The notes below the pieces were generated by a model that was not told the origin of the DNA, made no database searches, and saw only the letters and a list, made by a program, of their open reading frames with translations. The translations under genes and the position numbers were made by a program. 64,000 nt of DNA from Istiophorus platypterus (taxonomy: Eukaryota; Chordata; Actinopteri; Istiophoriformes; Istiophoridae): positions 2,911,643-2,975,642 of the forward strand of contig CM029116.1 of assembly GCA_016859345.1 (NCBI GenBank), read 5' to 3'. This document shows positions 54,144 through 64,000 of this stretch, piece by piece; within the stretch, counting starts at the first letter, position 1, and every line of letters begins with the position of its first letter.

Positions 54144-56409
54144 ACCTATATACAGATTACAAATCACACACTCTTCACAAAGTCAAGATTTCAGTCACAC
54201 TCTCTCCCTGCCTCCCCACCTGCAGAAGTCAGCAAGCGAAACAGGCGTTGACCCAGGCAGGCGGAGACATGCAGCAGAGAAACAAGACTGACGGAGGTTT
54301 AGGCAGAGGTGTTGGTGGCGTTAGAACGACAAACACGTGCAACTAACGGTCTGCTTCTTCTCACTGCTACATCCAGACCCTGTGACCTGAAGCAGGCTGC
54401 TCAAACACGATGGCTGGTTCAGTCGCCTTCTGTGAAAACTTCCCCGAAAGATAATTTGCATCTTGTGAGAGTGTAGATTGAATTATTTATGCAGCAGTAT
54501 CAGGCCCGCAACCCCCTACCCCACCCACCCAGTGCTCCTGCTATTGAGCATCAATGACCTTGCAAACCCTGTAAAATTGCCAAAATATCAAAATATTTAA
54601 AAAAAAAAAAAAAAAAAAAGAGGAAATGAGAGAACAAGCCAAAGCTGTTCAGGGAGGTTAGGAAGTGACTCTGCAACAATGGCTGTTAACAAGCCCCGAA
54701 GGAAGTTATTTAAATCCCTGTTGCTCCACTGGCGTCCAGCAGAAACATCGATTTACTGTATGGAGCAACGTCGAGGTGTAAATATGGCCCATGGCATGAA
54801 AGTGAAGCTGGGTTGGGGTGGGGTGTGTGTGTGTGTGTGTGTAAGGGGGGGGGGGGGGTACATGACCCAGTGTCAGACAGTGAAAAGGCAAATGTAAAAC
54901 AGCAGCGGACGGCAAGCCGTTGCACAGGGGCTCAGATTTATTCTGCTACTTAAAAGCAGTTATATGTGGACTTGCTGGCAGGAGGTGCAACCTCAAAGGA
55001 CTTGGACGAAGCCATCACTAAACTGGACCGGTCCTACCGGGCCGAGGCGAGCCAAAACCATGCTGGCCTGGCCCCGTGAATAAAGCTCGGTAACTGGTCT
55101 GGTCTGGCCTGATGCAGGGCCTCCTATTCTTAGAGGCACGTCAATTTAAAAAAAAAAAAAAAAAAAAGGGCTGTGGCGTGCAATCACAGCGGCACCACAG
55201 GCTTTTGTCAGACACACACTTCTAGTTCACATGCTCCAGGGGACAGGTTAGTACGTGTGCTTCAACATACCACACAGTTTAAACGTATGTGACAAGTAAA
55301 CACACATACACACACCCCCACTTCCACACCCACATACATACATACATACATACGGCATCTGTTTGTACATACAGAACACACAACCAAGTCAGTCATTAGA
55401 TGTGGGCAAATGGCAACTACTGACGCTGGGGCCGTCAATTTGAAATGTACTTCAACAGAAAATGTTATCCCCCTTTGCGGCTATCAATCAATCACCAATA
55501 TCAATAGGACAACATTGGAAAATTCTCCATTTCTTTGTCAGGACTGCAGTGAATTAAACTTCAGGTTCTAGAGTTGAGACAAACGGCATCTTCAAACGCG
55601 GATTCCCCAAGCACTAACATTATACAACTGCTCTTTACAACCCACATTAACTTATACATAAATCTAGCACCACAATGAAAACACACACACACAAGAAAAA
55701 AAAAAAAAAAAAAAAAAAAAGTATAACTACACCCTTGATTCCGCTGCACTCAGCTCCAGCAGTGGGGTAACTGAATAGGCAGCCTGCTCCTGTAGAGCCA
55801 CTGTTGCAGGAATACGACACCATCCCTCAGAGGACATACTGGGACCTGGGGGGGGCTCGGGGTACATGAGTGCATGTTTGACATGTGAAAGACTACGAGG
55901 GAAAGAACCAGCCTCGGGTTAAACGAGTGAACAGCTGGTTGGAGATCAACACTCTCCCATGGCCACTGGAAAAAAAAAATAAAAACCCATCCAAACACAC
56001 ACTATTGGCAGCTTCTGCTGAAATGATGAATGATAAAGATTAAGTGGAATTCAGTGCCAAAGCCAAGTGCAGCGGTTCCATGGAGAGAAGGAAAAACTGG
56101 CCAAGACGCTCATTTCCAAAATACTAGTGGTCACCAGAGTCCTGCTAATCATGAAGAAGACAGACGAGGAGGAGGAAGAACGGCTTAATAAGAGGAGGAG
56201 CAGAGAGGGACATGAGAACGGGGAGAAGAGAGACGAAGAGGAGCACTGCTGCAGAGGCTGCTCTGGCCTCATTATCTGCTCAAGTCTGGACAGGTGATCA
56301 TTAACATGTGTACACACACACACACAGATCGAGGGAGCCTCCCTCTTCATGTGCCGACAGGTAGTCAGTAAAGCAGAGCTATAATGTGGGGACAATCTTT
56401 CACCATAGT

Positions 56410-56410
<1 letters not shown>

Positions 56411-56491
<81 letters not shown>
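56411..56491. repeat. long CA microsatellite in intron 1
   Basis: About 40 uninterrupted CA units after an initial CG step, followed by a C run. Among the longest pure dinucleotide arrays in the window. Confidence 0.95.
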
Positions 56492-56493
<2 letters not shown>

Positions 56494-59400
56494 CCCAGAT
56501 GGAGCTGACAAACATGTAATTGCTGTGTACGTCTTGGCTGGACCGATGCCCTTCAGATATGCCATTTGTGGAGTAAACAGCTTAACGCCGACCGTTCCCA
56601 ACGAGCTCCATCGACTACATCCAGAAGGACGCACAGTTCGCCTTAATATAGCAGCTGACAGAAACAAAAGAAAGGGAGGATTAGGGAAAAGGAGGACAGG
56701 AGGGGAGGGGAGAGGAAATGCACAGGCTGGCTGTGGGGTTGGGAGTGGGGATGGGGGTCAGCAGATGATCAAGAGGAGGAGGTAGGGGAAAAGAGTGAAA
56801 GCGATGAGTGCCGGGAACAGGGGGGTCAACAGATTTGACAAAAGTGTCAAAAAAGCAGAAAAGCACAAGTCTTACATTTGATTTTGTCCTGACGACGGTT
56901 TTTACTAATTAAAAACGAGATCAGCATAAAGCTTTCAGAGAATTGTTACACAGAACTGGTGGGAAAATGCAAAAGTGCTCCTAAGCTTCCAGAGTAAAAA
57001 CCACCTTTTAGGTAATACAGTGCTATGTACCCACTTCTAAAAGTAACACTGGAGGAGGGTTAATGAGAGATCACAGATGGCGGAAGGTGGGAGAAGAGGT
57101 CACAAGGGAAAGAAAAAAATGTGGTTGGGTAAGATGAACGATGGAGGCTTAGGAAGAGGAGGGATGTTTAGGAATGAGTGCGGCATGAAATGATGAGTGT
57201 AGAAAGAAAGAGGGCAAACGCCGCTTTTAAGGACCGTGACGAAAAGGAAAAAAAAGGGTAAAATACTTGGTTTGGCAGCTCCGTCCTCTCCAGGAAATAC
57301 CAAGGATCAAACCCCCCCAAAAAACAAAACCAAAAACACAACCCCCCGCCCCCCCCAAAAAAACCCAAAACAACATTTTAGATTGCCGCTTGGTGCGTCT
57401 CTCTCTCTCTCTTGGGGCGGCCGAGCGAAACATGGGAGGAGGAGGAGGGAGAGGAAGAGTGAGGTAAGCTGAGGTAAGCGTGGGCTCTGTGGGAGCATCC
57501 TGGGTAACCAGAGCCAGTCGAGGGGACCGACGACATGACCGTGGCGTTTTCTGCATCCACCGCCGGGGAATACATGCACACGCAGAGAAACCCAGGGACG
57601 GGACAAACTTTAGCTCTTTTGCATAGATAAACCCGATTGGTTATATTTTGGCAGCCAAAAAATAAATAAATAAAAATAAATAAATAGATTCCACTGCTCA
57701 GTCTGGCGTCTTTTAGTGATTCGCTACCATTTTGAGAGGAGACTTAAAAGGCAGAGAGAAGAGAGAGGAAATGAGGGAGGGAGGAGTTGGGGGGGGGGGG
57801 TAAAGTGTCAAGCGATGTGGTTATTTGTTCATTTATTTATGCCTCTTCCTGTCTTTGTTGTTCACAAGAGTCTGGCCCGGAGTCAGATTGCACTGCCGCT
57901 GACAGAGACCTCTGAGTTTGCGTTTTCCCTTCCGATCCTAAAATAGGGATCAGATCAGCCCTCCTACTATACTAAAGGAGGAGTACACCATTACTTACAC
58001 TAATGTTTGGCAATTTGGAGATTTTTGCTTGACAAGGAGGGCTGAGTCTAATTCGTCACATTTAGCTGTGCGCCAACATTCAGAGCAACGGGGGTTCTCA
58101 CGAAGGGTTCTCGAACTTGTTTCACTCTGTGAAAACATGTCGGGGTTTTTTGTCTTTTTTAATGCTCTGGCTTGACAGAAGAAAACTGAGGGAAATTGAG
58201 GTTTTGTTTTTGCTTTTTATTTTGCAGTGAATCAGTTGGTATGAAAAAAAAACCCACTGTTTTCATATTTCAACATTTTATAGAGGTCATATCATCCTGC
58301 TGTGTGTCAATACAAACCGCTGCTCATTGCTCCACATCAGACAGTTCCAGTGTTACATAACCCTGTTGACACTTCGCACCACGAGGCCCCAGCGTTCATT
58401 TCTTAATCCACTGCATTCGTCTTGTGGGTCTCTGCCCGAAACATTTCGGTCTCTCACTAAAATTCTTCTGAAATTTTCCAGAAATGATCGACGTCGTATT
58501 GAAATCAGGCTCTGGGCCGCGTGGGCTCAACAAATAAAACTTTATATTACACCGATCCTCCACATGTGCTTCGTATGCAGACAAGACTTTTGGCCACAAG
58601 AAAGCATCCAGAGTTTGAAACTATTAATCCTCCAATGTGTAATCATTCTGGCTCTTAGGAAGGCAATATTTAAGAAGTGAGAATGAAAAAAATTAAAAAG
58701 GAGGGAGGAAATAAAATCATTCTTCCTTTAAAGCTAATCAGCGTAACTTGCCGTGAAGCAGTCGCTGAGGGGAAATGCCACCCACAGTGTTCGGAGTAGA
58801 TGCCATCAATTTTTAATGTGAAAATTTGGGGGCAGGGTGGAGGAAGACAAAAGATGACGAGGGGAAAAAAAAAAAAAAGACCTGCAAAACCCTGGATGTT
58901 TAAAACAGCGAATATGAAAAGGTTTTATGAATTAAACACACGGACACAGAGTGCTATTGTTTTATGGCGATGGCGTATACAGAGAAGCAAACAGATTTAT
59001 GTGGATGCATATGTCATGGATTAGCACTTTCCAGATGTGCTTGACCATTGCCAAGTGGTTACAGAAAAAAAAAAAAAAATCCTAAGGTTTTCGTCGTCTC
59101 GACGTCTCTCACTGTGTTGTCTCCTGCAGAAGACTCCGTCCATTTCAGACAGCAAAAACAAACCATCTATTGCTCTTTAAATTTGTTTTGTTCTTTTTGT
59201 TTTGTGTTTGGCGGCGAGTCTGCATAGCAGGGACCTGAGTACAGGACATGATGAGTACGAAGAGGGAGAGTATGAAAAGGAGGAGGAGGAGGACACTGAG
59301 CAGAGTCAGTGGACATGCGAGCGTCAACCCTGCTGTGAACACGACGGAGACGTGAGGAATGTCAGCTATGTTCTTCCTCCCGCCGACTCCCCCTATTCCA

Positions 59401-62083
59401 GGGCATTTTCCTCCTCTCCTCCTCTGCTCCTCTCCTCCACTCACCCACTCCATCCCCTTCCTCCTCGTGGGTCGTCCCCATCTCGCTCTCCCTGCTTCCC
59501 TGAAACGGGCCGGTGCTGGTGCTCGTCCGCAGGGCCCAGGGGCAGATACCGGAGCAGGGAAGAGGCCGACCTGTGGCGCTACCTTCCTCCGTGACCTCTG
59601 CTCTGCTTGCGTCCGGACAAGTGGTTTCATCAACACATACATTTGACTAGCGAGGACACCGGAGTTGAGGATTTGAGAAGCAAATGGCTCCGTCCACTCA
59701 AAGCCCGGGACATGAGGTCAAGAGTGTAAGACCCGGGAAAAAGCAACTTGGCAGTTAACCGCTCTCAGGACTTTTACAGCAGTGTCCATCATGGAAAAGC
59801 TTTGAACCCATTATTGAATTTACAAGAACCTTTAATGAGCATTTCCGCTGCGGAATCTCAATCATTTCAAACCATAAAAGCCGAGGATCCTCAACCATCA
59901 AATAAGCCATGAAAATACACGCAGGCGCTCAGTATTCCATAGTATTTGCTGCCATTTTTGACCAGGTCCTCTATAAAGGGTCTCATGTGACTCCAATCTA
60001 GACTGAGGCCTCATTTTTAAGCTATAAAAGAAGACATTTTAAGAAGTTTTAACTTTCTTCTTTTAGCTGCTATGAAGGAATTCAAACAAGCCAATGTTTG
60101 TAATTTTTTTTGTGAGACAAGTTCTCTCTCTCCATCTTTGGATCCACCTCTGGCCTCTTTCCTCCTCGTCACCCAAAAAATTTTCACCGGAGTGGCGTGT
60201 GATGTCACACAGGACATGAGGCAGAGTTTCCCGACAGCTCAAACAGGAAGAAGACAATTTACATTGGGGCAACGAAGCAGCAAGAGGAGAGAGACAACAA
60301 GAGACGACAATCTGATTCACAGAAGAGCATTACTCGGCATTAGTGCCCCCCCCCAACAAGGTTTGCGTGTCTGTTTCTCTCATATCACACCATCACCTCT
60401 TTTTCCCTCGTCAGCCAATCAGCGGCCGACCGAGCCACTTCCTGTCTTAAGAGGCACAGCACAGGAAACGGCGGGGGCGGAGGATGTCCATGTTAATTCT
60501 CCAGGAATGCAGAGAATGAATCCAACAGTACAAGACATAAAACATTAACCCCTGAGCAAGTGGCGAAACCTTAAACTAAAAAAAAAAAAAAAGCTCAGGC
60601 ATCTGAGATGTTGCTGCCCTCTGCCCGACGCGGCGATCACGGGCTCGACGGGGAAAAGCGCACGGGGAGTTTTGGTCCGACAGTGCCGAAATGACTCAAA
60701 CGACCAGGGTGACTCATGTAGAGACCCGAGGGAGGCGCCGACAACTGCCAAAAGGCTGCGGGGGGGCTGAGCCGTTTTCTGGCACGGCGGGAAAATGCTT
60801 CTTTCAGGATTTCACACCTGCACTTTTTTCATTTTTCTTTTTTTACAGCCAGAACTGCAGTTGTGATAGTTGACGCTGAGTCGACCCACCACAACAACCG
60901 ACAGACTTTTTTTCTCCTTCCCTTCACATGATGAAGTATGAGATATAAACGACATCTCAGCAAAAACTGAACTGAAAAATTTAGCGCTTAAATTAACCGT
61001 CGTTTCATCCGTTTTATTTCAGTGACTGATTAATAATTTCCCAGAGCTTAGGCCAGCGTCTTCACATCGTTTTTTTTTTTTGGACTCATGGGACAAAATA
61101 AAGAAAAAAGAAATCCTCTTAATGTTCCCCCACGTGAGTAAAATGTCTGTCGGATGTTCCCTAAAGCTGGTGTGAAGCGTCGTCTTCATCACGATAAAAA
61201 TGCCACCGCTGTTCATATGGCGGACAACCTAACCTGGGTTATGTGATTCGGTGCCACCTGCCCAAACGAACCAGCCGACGCTCGACAACTTGCCCCGTGG
61301 CTGAACGATAAATAAAATCAGTTCACCGGATCAGACACAGCGTCGCTGAGGCCTCATGACAAAACAATACGGATTATTCACTTCACAGGAAAGATATAAA
61401 AACCCCACCTCTACTACGTAGGGATGTTCTAAGTTAAACAAATGTTAAAACGCTGAAATGATTAAGACGCTATCACAGGAACTTGATGGATACACTCCCC
61501 TTACTGAAAACAGTCCTTCCTTCTTTCTCAAAGCCACACCTCAGGCGCGCGCACACACACACAAAAAGGCCGACTATTTGAGCGGTAAAGGTAACAAAAG
61601 GACAGGTGTTGCAATGATTGATACCATTTTACAATCGAGGGCCTTATATGCCGCCCGCCCACAGCAGCAGCTGCATGACTCAACCCGCCGTTTCACAGCA
61701 AACACAAGTTTTGGAAAAGGTTTTCAAAAGGGAAGAGACACACACATGACGTAAGCTTGAGCGAACGCATCGCCGCCTCGAGCTGCTCTCACCGAACTGA
61801 CATCGCCGTCCCTCTCAGAAATGGGACACAAGCTCCAAATTCCAAAACGAAAGGGAAAACTAAAAATAAAAGACGGCTTTAAAAGTGTTTTTTCACCACA
61901 CAGTCACCGCGTCATCAGTGAGGCCGGTCCCTCATCCTGGCCCCGCGGCAGCGAGTGGTCTGTCATCCGGGCAAGGATCCCGTTGGGGGCACCTTGACAG
62001 GGTTGGAGCAGGCTAACTCCTGGAGGCCGGGCCAGAGTCAAGGGTAGCGCCACACAGCGCGCGCGCGCACACGCACGCACACA

Positions 62084-62185
62084 CACCCTTGTGTGCAAGG
62101 GAAACACACACACACACGACCTTCTGTGCAAGGGACGCACACACATACACACACACGACCTTCTGTGCAAGGGACGCACACACAA
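62084..62185. repeat. minisatellite with TGTGCAAGGG core
   Basis: Three units of roughly 40 bp sharing the core CTTCTGTGCAAGGGACGCAC (first copy CTTGTGTGCAAGGGAAACAC), separated by CA stretches. Confidence 0.8.
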
Positions 62186-62755
62186 GTGGACAGAAAAACA
62201 GTTAGTTTGGACACAAGTTTGTGTCAAAGTTAGTGGATGTAACATCTTTCAGCTTCTTTCCTATAAACCCTGTCCCTTCTCTTTCTTTCCTCCTTAACCT
62301 GCTTCGAGCTTTTAAACATAGAACCACAGGAGCATATGAGGCGTCATAGCCGGTCCCTGTGCTCCTTACTACCGGTTGTATTTATGTTCATTCGGAAACA
62401 TCATTCGCTTACTGAACCATATTTAATGTGACCTGTTCTGGATAAGTGGGGAGGGGGAGGGGGTCAGCTCTGCGCCAGAGTCGTAAGAATAAACTCTATG
62501 CAGCGACGGCCTTGAAATCGGAGGCGTGACAAAGCGCGGAGCCGTTGCCCTCGGACTTTGCCCCGCTCACCGCGGAATCAAGTTAATTATCACAAGTCAA
62601 CATGGAGGAGGAGCGTGAGGGCAGGACGGGGGCTGTTTGACGCGGGCGTCTCCTTTGACCTCGACAGGGGTCACCTTTTGACGACATGTGGCTGCTCCCA
62701 GTTACTGATTCCTACTCGTGTTTTTCTAGCCATCCCTTCAGGCGCTGTGCTGGGC

Positions 62756-62797
62756 AGCCAGAACCGCCGGTAGCCAGAGCCGCCGGTAGCCAGAGCT
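62756..62797. repeat. 16-bp tandem repeat (AGCCAGARCCGCCGGT)
   Basis: Two full 16-bp units at 62,756-62,771 and 62,772-62,787, one A/G difference, then a partial third unit. Confidence 0.85.
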
Positions 62798-62845
62798 CTC
62801 CTATCACTGAACGAGCTGAGGTCATTATTATTAGTACAACCCCAC

Positions 62846-62879
<34 letters not shown>
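62846..62879. repeat. TG microsatellite
   Basis: About 17 TG units within the GC-rich part of intron 1. Confidence 0.9.
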
Positions 62880-62884
<5 letters not shown>

Positions 62885-64000
62885 CACGGCCCCGTCGGGA
62901 CTTTGGCAGGCCTGGTGGCGGTTGGCAGGGCGAAGCGTCAGCCATTTGTGTTGGCCTTTTATTAAAACCGCTGGCTGAATCTTTCCAGAGCTCCAGTACA
63001 GCTCCACGGTTCTGTTGTTGATCGGCGGCGGACAGGAGGAAACGGATTCAGCCCGCCACACCTGGCTTTGTTAGAAAGCCTGCCGTGGTCTCGATGCCAA
63101 AACTGACTCTGACGGCGGCTCCGCAGTTGGTAATGTTAGTACTTAAGGGGCTTCACATATTTAGACAAATATGTAAACATGTTTCACTAAATGACAACGA
63201 ATCAGATTTAAGCTGCGAAACCTTCCTCAGAACAGCGCTCGCCGTTCATCGGCGGTATTTCAAAACGGCAGCGGCGGCTCAGAAAGTCACACGAACACGG
63301 CGCGCTCTCTCGCTCGCCTGCCTGACCAACTTGGATGTCATTTTTAGCTGACGTCTGACCCGACAGACGCACATTTTAAAGTGGTTTACGGATCTCAGAC
63401 GCCTTTTTAACCACTTATATCTTGTTGTGCTGGTTTTGGTGGTAGTGCGTTAGTAAAAGTTCTGTATTTTTTCGAGACTCTGTGTACAACCAATCCCCCC
63501 CAGCTGTTCTCTGCTGTGCACCTGTGCAATCAAAGCCTAGTTTATGACCCCAGTTATTTTGAGGCACATTACTATAAGGATTATTACCTTATTCCTACAA
63601 AGCCATCAACTGTTTCGCACCATTTTTGCTGCAGCAAAGCCAACATGCAACTGCTATAACAACAAACGGCTTCATCATCATTTTACAAAGTGTGTTGTAA
63701 AAATACAGACTTGTTCAGGCAACCAGCGGTTAACTTTTTTTTTTGGTTCCTTTTCAGAGGAGGATTTCTTCTCACCACTCAGCTCACACAGAGTCTATTT
63801 GTAACAGTGGCTGATTAAAAGCTAAAAAAAAAGATTAAAAAATCTGAAACCAGCTGAAGCCTGTTAGAGGAAGTTACTGGTCAAAAAAAGAGAAGTAATT
63901 GTTGTTGGAGAACAAGTGTGGGAGAGGTGAACAACTTCTGCATTTAGAGGAATATTCCTCCTATTCAATTTCCTCTTTTCCAGTAATGTTAACTAATAAA

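Larger units (their letters stand above)
49111..64000 (-). other. actn4: actn4 intron 1 (5' end beyond window)
   Basis: At least 14.9 kb without a recognisable exon. No minus-strand segment resembling the acidic N-terminus of alpha-actinins (ending before TFTAWC) was found. It holds many CA repeats (50,443; 50,622; 51,666; 53,079; 53,938; 56,411), long A and G homopolymers, GC-rich islands at about 59,200-59,620 and 62,420-63,320, and two small minisatellites near 62.1 and 62.76 kb. A long first intron is typical of ACTN4. Confidence 0.7.

Noticed and set aside
56067..56297. Charged plus-strand frame (Glu/Lys/Arg-rich)
   Set aside because: Low-complexity sequence from GAG/AAG repeats; no domain, no splice context.
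59145..59642. Long frames on both strands in a GC-rich intron 1 island
   Set aside because: Both strands are open at once and both proteins look compositional (Pro/Ser-rich or Arg-rich); no exon 1 of actn4 could be matched.

Overview
This is a vertebrate genomic window, almost certainly from a teleost fish. Genes are intron-rich with canonical GT-AG junctions, dinucleotide microsatellites are very dense, a well-known teleost interspersed repeat is present (about 26.2-26.4 kb), and the one large gene has the protein sequence and exon sizes of a vertebrate non-muscle alpha-actinin.

The dominant feature is the minus-strand gene for alpha-actinin-4 (actn4). I could place every coding exon from human-equivalent exon 2 to the stop codon (49,110 down to 31,585). 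The constitutive exons total 2,574 bp, i.e. 857 residues plus stop, exactly the human protein without its 54-residue first exon. Exon 1 was not found; intron 1 fills 49,111-64,000 and runs off the window. Paralogue assignment rests on ACTN4-like residues in the EF-hand region. Two pairs of alternative exons are present: 8a/8b (86 bp each, end of the second calponin-homology domain) and 19b/19a (81 and 66 bp, first EF-hand). The 19 pair predicts a calcium-binding and a calcium-insensitive form. The 3'UTR probably runs to the AATAAA signals near 30.11-30.13 kb.

Left of actn4, 24.5-26.1 kb holds an intronless coiled-coil reading frame of unknown identity on the plus strand, broken by a frameshift within a 279/280-bp internal tandem repeat. 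About 15.6-16.2 kb holds a decayed Ty3/gypsy retrotransposon whose protease piece is inverted relative to its gag and RNase H pieces. A hAT-like fragment lies near 18.8 kb. A CpG-rich island at 5.6-6.45 kb with a perfect splice donor at 6,195 looks like the promoter and first exon of a minus-strand gene leaving the window to the left; long polypurine tracts lie on both sides of it. A possible terminal exon sits at 21.7-21.9 kb.

The rest of 1-30 kb is intergenic or intronic sequence with simple repeats and a few conserved-looking blocks. No tRNA, rRNA, CRISPR or bacterial-type feature was seen.
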